From positions 62,001 to 126,000 of the forward strand of contig JBASWL010000021.1 of assembly GCA_049276455.1 (NCBI GenBank): 64,000 nt of DNA, in the 5' to 3' direction. The DNA is from Georgfuchsia sp049276455 (GTDB lineage Bacteria; Pseudomonadota; Gammaproteobacteria; Burkholderiales; Rhodocyclaceae). Numbering within the stretch: the first letter of the stretch is position 1; every line of letters starts with the position of its first letter. Shown in pieces: positions 24,640-36,218 of the stretch. The position numbers and the translations under genes are program-made. A model generated the notes under the pieces. It did no database searches and was not told the DNA's origin. It saw nothing but the letters and a program-made list of their open reading frames with translations.

Positions 24640-24726
24640 CTGGGTGGTTATTTCCCGGTGAGGGTGAAGTGGTCGTCATCGGCTTGCGCCGCATTTATGC
24701 CACTTCGCACCCTACACGCAGGAACC

Positions 24727-25770
24727 TTATTCGTTTGCGAAAATACTGCCCAGATTGTCCATCTTTTCCAGCGCCATGCCGGAGCCGCGCACAACGCAGG
24801 TCAGCGGGTCGTCGGCGACGATCACCGGCAGGCCGGTTTCCTCGGTCAGCAAACGATCCAGATCGTGCAGCAGCGCACCGCCGCCGGTCACTACAAGACC
24901 GCGCTCGGCGATATCGGCACCGAGTTCAGGCGGCGTTTTTTCCAGGGCATCCTTGACAGCCTTGACCACCTGGTTGAGTGGTTCGGAAAGTGCTTCAAGG
25001 ACTTCGTTGGAGGAAATCGTGAACTTGCGCGGAATACCTTCCGCACGATTGATGCCGGAGACTTCCATTTCCTTGACTTCGGTGCCGGGGAAGGCCGATC
25101 CGATGGTCTTCTTGATGTTCTCTGCGGTGTTGTCACCGATCTGCATGCCGTAGTTGCGGCTGATATAGGAAATGATCGACTCGTCGAACTTGTCGCCACC
25201 GACGCGCACTGAACTGGCATAGACCATGCCGCCCAGCGAGATGACGCCGACTTCGGTGGTGCCGCCACCGATGTCGACAACCATCGAACCGGTGGCGTCA
25301 GAAACCGGCAGACCCGCGCCAATTGCCGCGGCCATGGGTTCCTCGATCAGATAGACCTGCGAAGCGCCGGCGCCCAGAGCTGATTCGCGGATCGCGCGGC
25401 GTTCCACCTGGGTCGAGCCCGAGGGCACGCAAATGATGATGCGGGGCGATGGCGAGAACAGGCGCGACTCGTGCACACGCTTGATGAACTGCTTGAGCAT
25501 CTGCTCGGTGACAGTGAAGTCGGCAATCACGCCATCCTTGAGCGGTCGGATCACCGAGATTTCCTTCGGGTTGCGGCCGATCATGTTCTTGGCTTCCTTG
25601 CCGACCGCCTGGATGGTTTTTTTGGCGTTGGGGCCACCTTCGACACGGATGGCGACTACCGAGGGTTCATCGAGAACTACGCCCTTGCCACGCATGTAAA
25701 TCAGTGTGTTGGCAGTGCCAAGGTCAATAGCCAGATCATTTGAAAAGTAGGAACGGAGGAATCTGAACAT
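24727..25770 (-). CDS. mreB: Actin-like cell-shape protein MreB
   Basis: 347 residues, the standard length. Nucleotide-binding phosphate loops are visible: D-L-G-T-A-N-T near the N-terminus, V-V-D-I-G-G-G-T-T-E-V in the middle, and V-V-T-G-G-G-A-L-L. Forms membrane-bound filaments that direct MreCD, RodA and PBP2. It is first in the run of eleven minus-strand genes down to lipA. The intergenic region shared with gatC contains TTGACA on the minus strand near 25850, but no -10 at good spacing. Confidence 0.98.
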   Translation of the reverse strand: MFRFLRSYFSNDLAIDLGTANTLIYMRGKGVVLDEPSVVAIRVEGGPNAKKTIQAVGKEAKNMIGRNPKEISVIRPLKDGVIADFTVTEQMLKQFIKRVHESRLFSPSPRIIICVPSGSTQVERRAIRESALGAGASQVYLIEEPMAAAIGAGLPVSDATGSMVVDIGGGTTEVGVISLGGMVYASSVRVGGDKFDESIISYISRNYGMQIGDNTAENIKKTIGSAFPGTEVKEMEVSGINRAEGIPRKFTISSNEVLEALSEPLNQVVKAVKDALEKTPPELGADIAERGLVVTGGGALLHDLDRLLTEETGLPVIVADDPLTCVVRGSGMALEKMDNLGSIFANE

Positions 25771-25875
25771 GGGGTCTCTTGTCAGTAATGGCGCACCCGT
25801 AAGGGATAAATGGGCTGCGGCGCCAACGGCCCTTATGATACCCTAAGGCGTTGTCAAATTAGCCCAATTCCACGC

Positions 25876-26163
25876 ATGTCTCTCAATCCGGAACAGGTCG
25901 ACCGCATTGCCCGGCTGGCTCGAATCGAGCTGTCGCCAGCTGAACTTGAAACCACCCGCAGCCAACTCAACGGGATCCTCGGTTTCATCGAACAACTCCA
26001 GTCCGTCGCTACCGTGGGCATCGTGCCCATGGCACATGCCGTCGATGTAGTGCAGCGCCTGCGCGAGGACAAGGTGACCGAGGCGGATCGACGCAGCGCA
26101 TTCCAGTCGGTAGCGCCGGAGGTCGAGGCGGGGTTGTATCTGGTGCCGAAAGTCATCGAATGA
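25876..26163 (+). CDS. gatC: Asp-tRNA(Asn)/Glu-tRNA(Gln) amidotransferase subunit C
   Basis: 95 residues. M-S-L-N-P-E-Q-V-D-R-I-A-R-L-A-R-I-E-L begins the family at 25876; codons upstream are open but unrelated. The C-terminal P-E-V-E-A-G-L-Y-L-V-P-K-V-I-E is typical. Small clamp subunit that stabilises the GatA-GatB complex. The stop overlaps the gatA start by four bases. Presence of gatCAB implies that Gln-tRNA(Gln) and/or Asn-tRNA(Asn) is made by the indirect route. Confidence 0.95.
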   Translation: MSLNPEQVDRIARLARIELSPAELETTRSQLNGILGFIEQLQSVATVGIVPMAHAVDVVQRLREDKVTEADRRSAFQSVAPEVEAGLYLVPKVIE

Positions 26164-27614
26164 TTAACGCAACACTGAAAGAATTGTCCGCCGCGCTGGC
26201 TGAAAAAAGGATTTCGGCGGTCGAGCTGTCGACGCTGTTCCTCGACCGCATCGAGCAACACAATCCGGCGCTGAACGCTTTTATCACCACTGATCGCGCC
26301 CGAACGCTGGCCATGGCGAAGGATGCCGATACACGCCGCGCCGGGGGAGAAACCGGCGCGCTGCTTGGCGTGCCACTTGCGCATAAGGATATTTTTTGTA
26401 CCGAAGGCTGGTTGACCAGTTGCGGCTCGAAGATATTGGCGAATTTCATTTCGCCCTATGATGCGACGGTCGTCGAGAAGTTCAAGCAGTCCGGCACAGT
26501 GACGCTGGGCAAGCTGAACATGGACGAGTTCGCGATGGGTTCGTCGAACGAAACTTCGCATTTCGGCCCGGTGAAAAATCCCTGGGACACGAACCGCGTG
26601 CCCGGCGGTTCGTCGGGCGGTTCCGCGGCGGCGATAGCTGCACGGCTTGCTCCGGCCGCCACCGGCACCGACACGGGAGGGTCGATCCGCCAGCCCGCCA
26701 GCCTGTGCGGCCTGACTGGCCTGAAGCCGACCTACGGCGTGGTCAGCCGCTATGGCATGATCGCTTTCGCTTCGTCGCTCGACCAGGCCGGGCCGATGGC
26801 CAAGAGCGCCGAAGATTGTGCGCTTCTTCTGAATGTCATGGCCGGTTTCGATGCGCGCGACTCGACCTCGCTGCAACGCGAGGCCGAAGATTACACACGC
26901 GATCTCGACCAGCCGCTTGACGGGCTGCGCATCGGAATGCCGAAGGAATTTTTCGGCGCGGGCATGGATGACGACGTGCGTGTGGCAGTCGAGGCTGCAC
27001 TCGACGAATACCGCAAGCTCGGCGCAGTTACCGTCGAAGTCAGCCTGCCGAACTCGGGACTCTCGGTGCCGGCCTATTACGTGATCGCACCGGCCGAAGC
27101 CAGCTCCAACCTGTCCCGCTTCGACGGCGTGCGTTACGGCCATCGCGCCGCCGAATATGCCGACCTGGCCGACATGTACAGCAAGAGCCGTGCCGAAGGT
27201 TTCGGCGCGGAAGTGAAGCGCCGCATCCTGATCGGCACCTATGTGCTCTCGCATGGCTACTACGACGCCTACTATCTGCAGGCGCAAAAAATCCGCCGCC
27301 TCATCGCCAACGATTTCGCCGCGGCCTTCCAGCAGTGCGACGTGATCGCCAGCCCGGCCTCGCCTTCGGTCGCCTTCAGGTTTGGCGAGAAGAGTGCCGA
27401 CCCGGTGCAGATGTATCTTTCCGACATCTATACCATTTCCACCAATCTCGCCGGCCTGCCGGGCATGTCGCTGCCCTGCGGCTTCGGCGCCGGTGATATG
27501 CCAGTGGGTTTGCAGCTGATCGGCGACTGGTTTGGTGAAGCAAAGATGCTCAATGCGGCGCACCAGTATCAACAGCGAACGGACTGGCATCTGCGCATGC
27601 CAAATGGTTTTTAA
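26160..27614 (+). CDS. gatA: Asp-tRNA(Asn)/Glu-tRNA(Gln) amidotransferase subunit A
   Basis: 484 residues; amidase-signature enzyme that releases ammonia from glutamine. The Ser-cisSer-Lys triad region is visible: A-H-K-D-I-F (lysine), V-P-G-G-S-S-G-G-S-A (signature), and T-G-T-D-T-G-G-S-I-R-Q-P-A-S (nucleophile). Next gene on the same strand is the MaoC-like gene 18 bases later, then gatB. Confidence 0.98.
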   Translation: MINATLKELSAALAEKRISAVELSTLFLDRIEQHNPALNAFITTDRARTLAMAKDADTRRAGGETGALLGVPLAHKDIFCTEGWLTSCGSKILANFISPYDATVVEKFKQSGTVTLGKLNMDEFAMGSSNETSHFGPVKNPWDTNRVPGGSSGGSAAAIAARLAPAATGTDTGGSIRQPASLCGLTGLKPTYGVVSRYGMIAFASSLDQAGPMAKSAEDCALLLNVMAGFDARDSTSLQREAEDYTRDLDQPLDGLRIGMPKEFFGAGMDDDVRVAVEAALDEYRKLGAVTVEVSLPNSGLSVPAYYVIAPAEASSNLSRFDGVRYGHRAAEYADLADMYSKSRAEGFGAEVKRRILIGTYVLSHGYYDAYYLQAQKIRRLIANDFAAAFQQCDVIASPASPSVAFRFGEKSADPVQMYLSDIYTISTNLAGLPGMSLPCGFGAGDMPVGLQLIGDWFGEAKMLNAAHQYQQRTDWHLRMPNGF

Positions 27615-27632
27615 CGACAAGAGGGGATCGAG

Positions 27633-28073
27633 ATGAATCCATTGGGCGGTTACGATATCGAAGACCTGCAACCCGGCATGTCTGCCAGTTTCGGCAAGAC
27701 CGTGACCGAGGCCGACATCCTGTTGTTTGCCGGCGTTTCGGGCGACATCAATGCTATCCATCTCAACGAGGAATTTGCCGCCACCACGATCTTCGGCGGT
27801 CGTGTCGCCCACGGTATGCTGACCGCGGGCTTCATCTCGGCGGTCCTCGGCAACAAGCTGCCCGGGCCTGGCACGGTCTATATGGCGCAAAACATCCGCT
27901 TCAGGCTGCCGGTTCGCATCGAACAAACCGTTACAGCGACAGTCACCGTGCGCGAAATCTTCCCTGATAAATGCAGAGTCATCCTTGATACCGTCTGTAC
28001 GGTACTCGGCAAGGTCGTCGCCGACGGCGAGGCCACCGTCATGGTGACCTCGTCAAAAAACGTGAAAGTGTGA
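27633..28073 (+). CDS. MaoC-like (R)-specific enoyl-CoA hydratase (PhaJ-like)
   Basis: 146 residues, single hot-dog fold. The hydratase-2 motif is complete: F-A-G-V-S-G-D38-I-N-A-I-H43-L-N-E-E-F-A, then R-V-A-H-G-M-L-T-A-G. Such enzymes hydrate trans-2-enoyl-CoA to (R)-3-hydroxyacyl-CoA and can feed polyhydroxyalkanoate synthesis. It lies between gatA and gatB with one base before gatB, so it is read with the tRNA amidotransferase genes; no functional link is known to me. A ribosome site AAGAGGGG lies upstream. The substrate chain length is not readable. Confidence 0.88.
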   Translation: MNPLGGYDIEDLQPGMSASFGKTVTEADILLFAGVSGDINAIHLNEEFAATTIFGGRVAHGMLTAGFISAVLGNKLPGPGTVYMAQNIRFRLPVRIEQTVTATVTVREIFPDKCRVILDTVCTVLGKVVADGEATVMVTSSKNVKV

Positions 28074-28074
28074 A

Positions 28075-29514
28075 ATGAGTCAGTGGGAAGTCGTGATCGG
28101 GCTGGAAACCCACGCCCAGTTGCAGACGAAGTCGAAAATTTTTTCCGGTGCGGCGACCGCATTCGGTGCTTCGCCCAATGCCCAGGCCTGTGCCGTCGAC
28201 ATCGCCCTGCCCGGCGTGCTGCCGGTGCTCAACCGCGAAGCGGTGGTCTGCGCCATCAAGTTCGGCCTGGCCGTTGGCGCCGAGATTGCGCCGCGCTCGA
28301 TTTTCGCGCGCAAGAACTACTTCTATCCCGATCTGCCCAAGGGCTACCAGATCAGCCAGTATGAAATTCCGGTTGTGTCCGGAGGCGGTCTTGCCATTCG
28401 CATCGGTGAAGTGGAGAAGTTCGTGCATCTCACCCGCGCCCATCTTGAAGAAGATGCCGGCAAATCGCTGCACGAAGACTTCCACGGCAAGACAGGCATC
28501 GACCTCAATCGTGCCGGCACGCCGCTGCTGGAAATCGTCACCGAGCCCGACATGCGTTCCGCCGCCGAGGCGGTGGCCTACGCCAAGGCGCTGCATGCAC
28601 TGGTGCAGTGGATCGGCATCTGTGACGGCAACATGCAGGAAGGCAGTTTCCGCTGTGACGCCAACGTCTCGGTGCGGCGACCGGGCGAAGCGCTTGGCAC
28701 AAGGCGCGAAATCAAGAACCTCAACTCCTTCCGCTTCATGCAGCAGGCCATTGACTACGAGATCCAGTGGCAGATCAACGAAATCGAGGAAGGCCGCGCT
28801 ATCCAGCAGGCTACAGTGCTGTTCGATCCCGATACGGGCGAAACCCGTTCCATGCGCAGCAAGGAAGACGCGCACGACTATCGCTATTTTCCCGACCCCG
28901 ATCTGCTGCCGCTGGAGATCAAGCCTGAGTGGATTGCGGAAGTGAAGTCGGGCATGCCGGAACTGCCGGCTGACATGAAAGCGCGCTTCGAAATTGACTA
29001 TGGCCTCTCCGCCTACGATGCGGCGACCCTGACCGCGACGCGCGAAACCGCGCAATATTTTGAAAATACCGTTGCCGGCGCAGGCAAGGACAGCGCCAAG
29101 CTCTGCGCCAACTGGGTGATGGGCGAGATTGCGGCGCGGCTCAACAAGGAAGAACTTTCTATCACTGAGTCGCCGGTTTCCGTGACGCAACTTGCGGGCG
29201 TCATCAAACGCATCGCCGACAACACCATCTCCAACAAGATTGCGCGCGACGTGTTCGATGCGCTGTGGTCGGGCGAGGGCAAGGATGCCGATGCCATCAT
29301 CGAAGCCCGTGGCCTCAAGCAGATCACTGACAGCGGCGCCATCGAGAAAATCATCGACGAGGTGCTGGCCGCCAACCAGAAGTCGGTCGAGGAATTCCGC
29401 GCCGGCAAGGACAAGGCCTTCAACGCCCTGGTCGGCCAGGCCATGAAGGCGACCAGGGGCAAAGCCAATCCGCAGCAGGTGAATGATCTGTTGCGGAAGA
29501 AGCTTGCATCCTGA
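28075..29514 (+). CDS. gatB: Asp-tRNA(Asn)/Glu-tRNA(Gln) amidotransferase subunit B
   Basis: 479 residues. W-E-V-V-I-G-L-E-T-H-A-Q-L at the N-terminus, the Y-P-D-L-P-K-G-Y-Q-I-S-Q-Y signature, D-F-H-G-K-T-G-I-D-L-N-R-A-G-T-P-L, and the C-terminal YqeY-like helical domain ending in N-P-Q-Q-V-N-D-L-L-R-K-K-L. Kinase and transamidase subunit acting on misacylated tRNA. The metH promoter starts within 20 bases after its stop. Confidence 0.98.
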   Translation: MSQWEVVIGLETHAQLQTKSKIFSGAATAFGASPNAQACAVDIALPGVLPVLNREAVVCAIKFGLAVGAEIAPRSIFARKNYFYPDLPKGYQISQYEIPVVSGGGLAIRIGEVEKFVHLTRAHLEEDAGKSLHEDFHGKTGIDLNRAGTPLLEIVTEPDMRSAAEAVAYAKALHALVQWIGICDGNMQEGSFRCDANVSVRRPGEALGTRREIKNLNSFRFMQQAIDYEIQWQINEIEEGRAIQQATVLFDPDTGETRSMRSKEDAHDYRYFPDPDLLPLEIKPEWIAEVKSGMPELPADMKARFEIDYGLSAYDAATLTATRETAQYFENTVAGAGKDSAKLCANWVMGEIAARLNKEELSITESPVSVTQLAGVIKRIADNTISNKIARDVFDALWSGEGKDADAIIEARGLKQITDSGAIEKIIDEVLAANQKSVEEFRAGKDKAFNALVGQAMKATRGKANPQQVNDLLRKKLAS

Positions 29515-29532
29515 GGTGTGCAGCGCGGTTTA

Positions 29533-29561
29533 TTGACAATCCGGTGAGCGCCAAGTATCTT
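29533..29561 (+). promoter_or_regulatory. Strong sigma-70 promoter upstream of the metH leader
   Basis: TTGACA (29533-29538) and TATCTT (29556-29561) are exactly 17 bases apart. The expected start is A29568. Transcription from here passes through the leader and terminator before metH. Confidence 0.75.
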
Positions 29562-29567
29562 GGCCCC

Positions 29568-29700
29568 ATTGCGGACGCTGTATCAGTGTTCCAACGCGCC
29601 GATTTGAGACTCAGCTTGCGGGCGCGCAACAAATGCGGCTAAAGCGGGCGAGTTGAATCACCAAACCCGTTCGTTTTTACGCCGAACGGGTTTTTTTTTT
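29568..29700 (+). ncRNA. Structured metH leader or stand-alone small RNA
   Basis: The RNA expected from the promoter at 29533-29561 is about 133 bases and ends in an intrinsic terminator 17 bases before the metH ATG. Visible pairings: ACGCTG/CAGTGT around 29575-29590, CGCGCC/GGCGCG around 29595-29630, and TTGCG/CGCAA as an alternative. CGGG...GTTG against CAA-A-CCCG could form an antiterminator that removes the left arm of the terminator. This fits a riboswitch or attenuator for methionine synthase; a free sRNA fits the same data. I see no match to SAH, SAM-I or cobalamin riboswitch cores. Confidence 0.5.
29663..29700 (+). terminator. Intrinsic terminator in front of metH
   Basis: AAACCCGTTCG (29663-29673) pairs perfectly with CGAACGGGTTT (29683-29693); a run of ten T fills 29691-29700. 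Very strong hairpin. It could end read-through from gatB, and it must be passed for any transcript from 29568 to reach metH. Confidence 0.9.
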
Positions 29701-29717
29701 GGAATAGTGAATCGATC

Positions 29718-33392
<3,675 letters not shown>

Positions 33393-33529
33393 TCATTTCT
33401 GCGCAGGCCAAAACACGGACGAATCGAGCCGCAGCCTGCGCAATTCCACGCAGATATTCGAACGTTTTCTTGCCGAGCAGTTCGACCTGCGCCTCGGAAA
33501 CTGGTGGCGCGCCGCCGCTCGCGCCGCCG

Positions 33530-33766
33530 ACCCTGGGCGAAGACGGAGTGCTGCTGACGGGCCAGGCGGCCAACCTGATCTACCTGAATGGTGGGGGCAT
33601 CAGTACTGCGATTGACCGCGGCTATCGCTGCGGCAAGGCAATTGCGCAGGCACTGCGCGAGAACAAGAGCACCCTGCCTCTCTATGCAGAAAACATCTCG
33701 GATATCGCCAGCCATATGCAGAAGTGCATTTCACAGCTCCGCATTTTTTTCTCACAGGTGACCTGA
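33530..33766 (+). pseudogene. C-terminal remnant of an FAD-dependent reductase
   Basis: About 75 codons reading G-V-L-L-T-G-Q-A-A-N-L-I-Y-L-N-G-G-G-I-S-T-A-I-D-R-G-Y, then C-G-K-A-I-A-Q-A-L. It resembles the region of geranylgeranyl-reductase-like flavoproteins where G-E-A-A-G and the G-G-I-S-x-A loop bind FAD. The N-terminal several hundred residues are absent and no start fits. 33393-33529 before it holds no gene I can support. Likely debris between metH and hup. Confidence 0.5.
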
Positions 33767-33867
33767 CTTGAAGGTAAATGTTTCTGATCCCAATTGCACT
33801 ACCTTAAGCTAATTGCATTCGCATGAATTGCCGGCGCATGGCAGGAAGACGTGCGCGTTCTAAAGCA

Positions 33868-33961
33868 AACAGGGAACAGACCGCGACTTCCCAATCGTGG
33901 TCTGTTCCCTGTTACCGTCATCTGGTGTGGCACTGGACTGCTGCAAACAGAACAGTGCCAC
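33868..33961. repeat. Two perfect hairpins between convergent units
   Basis: AACAGGGAACAGACC (33868-33882) pairs with GGTCTGTTCCCTGTT (33899-33913), 15 perfect pairs with a 16-base loop. GTGGCACTG (33927-33935) pairs with CAGTGCCAC (33953-33961). They lie between the FAD remnant (plus) and hup (minus) and may stop transcription from both sides, though neither has a convincing T-run. Confidence 0.5.
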
Positions 33962-33975
33962 CGCTGAACAACTTT

Positions 33976-34248
33976 CTAGTTGAGCGCATCCTTTAAGGCT
34001 TTGCCGGCGCGGAACTTCGGCACCTTGGCCGCCTTGATCTTGAGCGCTGCACCTGTACGCGGGTTGCGACCCGTGCGCGCTGCGCGCTTGCTGACGGAGA
34101 ATGAGCCGAATCCGACCAGAGATACCGTCTGGCCTTTCTTCAGCGCAGCTTTGATAGCCCCGATTGCTGCATCCAGCGCGCGGCCTGCTGCGGCTTTGGA
34201 GATGTCTGACTGCTTGGCGATATGCTCGATCAAATCAGATTTGTTCAC
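33976..34248 (-). CDS. hupB: DNA-binding protein HU-beta
   Basis: 90 residues starting at GTG (34248): N-K-S-D-L-I-E-H-I-A, matching HU, with GAGGAG seven bases upstream. The DNA-binding arm R-N-P-R-T-G-A-A-L-K-I follows F-G-S-F-S-V. Nucleoid protein that bends DNA. An upstream in-frame ATG at 34329 would add 27 residues unlike any HU and is rejected. The promoter is at 34341-34370. The neighbour on the same strand is a SET-domain methyltransferase. Confidence 0.95.
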   Translation of the reverse strand: MNKSDLIEHIAKQSDISKAAAGRALDAAIGAIKAALKKGQTVSLVGFGSFSVSKRAARTGRNPRTGAALKIKAAKVPKFRAGKALKDALN

Positions 34249-34340
34249 GTGAGTCTCCTCGAAAATGGGTGTTGAGCAGTGGTAACCAGATGTGGCACTG
34301 CAGGCATAATGAGAGGTGCGTACTTGCATCCGGCAACCGC

Positions 34341-34370
34341 CTTATAACAAGGCGCGAAACCCGGTGTCAA
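34341..34370 (-). promoter_or_regulatory. hupB promoter
   Basis: On the minus strand TTGACA (34370-34365) is followed after 17 or 18 bases by TTATAA/TATAAG (34347-34341). A leader of about 85 bases leads to the GTG. The interval 34249-34501 contains this promoter and no gene. Confidence 0.75.
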
Positions 34371-34501
34371 GTTGTTTACGCTGGCGTGCTGCGGTTTTCC
34401 GATGGATCCAACTACAGGGGGTCGGCAATCTTTGCCCGTGTATTCGCTTTTTGCATCATCCTGGGGGAAGAAACAATTCGACCACGGCCCATTTTACGGG
34501 T

Positions 34502-34963
34502 TCATATATCCGTTTTCGCTCCACCGCCCTTCATCGTCCCCTTGCACAGCTGCGCCCCGCAGCGGCAGGTGTAATCGGTCGGGGTTGCCTCGGGTCCATC
34601 TCCCTCGTCAGTCAATTGATAGTCGTAGGTCAACTCGACACCGGGCTGGATGTTCTTCAGCGCGCGAATCACGACGCGGTTATTTTCCAGATAGGCGACG
34701 CAATTCGGCTCGCAGGAATGATTGATGTACCTGGCCTCGTTGCCACCCGACAGACCATCAATGTAGAGATTGTCTTCAACCATGAACAGGTAGGTGCTCG
34801 GATTATCCTGGTAGCGCTCGTCGGCTTCGTCCTCACTGATGCGCTCACCGGTGTATTCGATGATGGCATTGTCCTTCCTGATCCGCTGCGTGGCATACAC
34901 GCCCTTGCCATGAATTCCTGATTGTCTTACTGCGATTTTTGAACCAATCTTGCTGCGAAGCAT
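34502..34963 (-). CDS. SET-domain protein methyltransferase
   Basis: 153 residues. The SET core is complete: H-G-K-G-V-Y-A near 18-24, the pseudoknot motif Y-I-N81-H-S-C-E-P-N-C, and E-L-T-Y-D-Y115 with the active-site tyrosine. A post-SET cysteine group follows: C133-R-C135 and C140, which with C84 could hold zinc next to the active site. SET enzymes transfer methyl from S-adenosylmethionine to protein lysines. Bacterial substrates are mostly unknown. The gene is next to hupB, whose lysine-rich product is an obvious candidate, but that is inference. ATG at 34963 chosen; the upstream codons are not SET-like. Confidence 0.88.
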   Translation of the reverse strand: MLRSKIGSKIAVRQSGIHGKGVYATQRIRKDNAIIEYTGERISEDEADERYQDNPSTYLFMVEDNLYIDGLSGGNEARYINHSCEPNCVAYLENNRVVIRALKNIQPGVELTYDYQLTDEGDGPEATPTDYTCRCGAQLCKGTMKGGGAKTDI

Positions 34964-35058
34964 AAAACGGTGACTCCAAGAAAGTTGCACATTGCAGGGG
35001 TCAAGGGTCAAGGGCCAAGGCTCAGCCGGGGATTCAACTTTGCAACTTGCGCCTGTAT

Positions 35059-35391
35059 TTATACGCCCCAGACAACAGGCTTGCTTTTCTTCAGCGACCG
35101 CTCCAGCAGTTCCAGCAACGGTGCCGCACGCTGAGCCAGACTGACATGGTCGCGCTTGCCCCCGTCTTCGGCCGCTTCGCTGCGCGGCTGGTCTTCGTCG
35201 GCAAGGTTCGCACGCTGTGCCTTGTCGGCAGCGATGGCCTCACGCAGCCGGGCGATGGCTTCGGGCAGTTGGGGGACGGTGACAATACCTTTTGCCGTGG
35301 CTTCCTTGCCCATGATTTCCATCATGCGCTTTGCCACGTTGCCGAACATGATGACATCGCCTGCTGCCGGCGATTTGAATGTGACAATCAT
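35059..35391 (-). CDS. DUF1840 family protein
   Basis: 110 residues. M-I-V-T-F-K-S-P-A-A-G-D-V-I-M-F-G-N-V-A is the N-terminal signature of DUF1840, a cytosolic family found mainly in Betaproteobacteria with unknown function. The C-terminal half is a helical, charged segment (L-A-Q-R-A-A-P-L-L-E-L-L-E-R). The start overlaps the hydrolase stop by four bases. Confidence 0.85.
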   Translation of the reverse strand: MIVTFKSPAAGDVIMFGNVAKRMMEIMGKEATAKGIVTVPQLPEAIARLREAIAADKAQRANLADEDQPRSEAAEDGGKRDHVSLAQRAAPLLELLERSLKKSKPVVWGV

Positions 35392-36218
35392 TTCCTTTTT
35401 CCATTTTGTAGCATCAGGCCGCGCTGGGCGAGCCACGATAGTATGCATTCGGCCGGCTTGCGCCAGTCCCGTTCCAGCATCAGGCAGTGGCCCATGCCGG
35501 GGAATATCTTTGCGCCTACGCCGTAGGTGCGGGCTGTTGTTTCGACGGAAGAACGCGGTATCAACTGGTCAAGTGCCGCCCCCATCACAAGCAACGGTGT
35601 ACGCGTCACGTGCGACAGCCGGGGCAGGTTGAGCAGCGTCATGTCCCACAGCGCGCGGTACGATTCGGGCTGGGCGTGGTGATACACGCGCATCATGCTA
35701 TCTGGCGATATCGGCTGCGCAAACATCGCGTCGCGCAACGGTTCCATGCCATTTTTTGAGCCGGCCATTATCCGATTGAGATCGTTCAGCATACTCGGCC
35801 GCGACAGCATCAACTCCATGGCGGAGGACATCAGTCCTTGTGGCGGCACCGAGCACATCAGCACCGCGGCAGGCGCCGTGCGCTGTTCGAGATACTTCTG
35901 CACGACAAAGCCGCCCATCGAGTGGCCGATCAGCGCCGGTGCGACCGGCAGCGCATCGACGACTTCGCATAAATCGCTTACATAGTCGTCGATCGAGAGG
36001 GTGTCCAGGTGTTCGCGCCCGCGACTGCCACCATGACCGGAGAGCGAAACTGCGAGCGCCGCGAAACCCGCCGCTGCAAAGAACGGCAGGTAGTGTTCTC
36101 CCCAGCACCAGGCCGAGGTAAAGCCGCCGTGAACAAACAGCAGCGGCGTCTGCGATGTCTCGTGCTGCTGGGAGTGGACGAGTATTTCAAGTTTCGTTGG
36201 TGGGGAGTTGGGCTTCAA
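35388..36218 (-). CDS. Alpha/beta-hydrolase
   Basis: 276 residues. Oxyanion segment F-V-H-G-G-F, nucleophile elbow G-H-S-M-G-G (serine near residue 99), and a C-terminal M-G-H-C-L-M histidine. No signal peptide, so cytosolic. Substrate unknown; similar proteins are annotated as lipases or esterases without proof. The start overlaps the end of cca by 32 bases, which is unusual but the reading from 36218 is the only one that retains the first beta strand. Confidence 0.85.
   Translation of the reverse strand: MKPNSPPTKLEILVHSQQHETSQTPLLFVHGGFTSAWCWGEHYLPFFAAAGFAALAVSLSGHGGSRGREHLDTLSIDDYVSDLCEVVDALPVAPALIGHSMGGFVVQKYLEQRTAPAAVLMCSVPPQGLMSSAMELMLSRPSMLNDLNRIMAGSKNGMEPLRDAMFAQPISPDSMMRVYHHAQPESYRALWDMTLLNLPRLSHVTRTPLLVMGAALDQLIPRSSVETTARTYGVGAKIFPGMGHCLMLERDWRKPAECILSWLAQRGLMLQNGKRK

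Noticed and set aside
25854..27926. 690-codon open frame on the minus strand opposite gatA
   Set aside because: Same kind of shadow; gatC, gatA and the MaoC-like gene explain the DNA.
29568..29662. SAH riboswitch upstream of metH
   Set aside because: That class often controls methionine-cycle genes in Betaproteobacteria, but the GAGGAGCG-type core and its partner strands are not visible. The element is listed only as an unassigned leader.
34249..34329. Longer HU starting 27 codons upstream
   Set aside because: The added residues are unlike HU and would cover the leader. The GTG at 34248 has a ribosome site and begins the family exactly.
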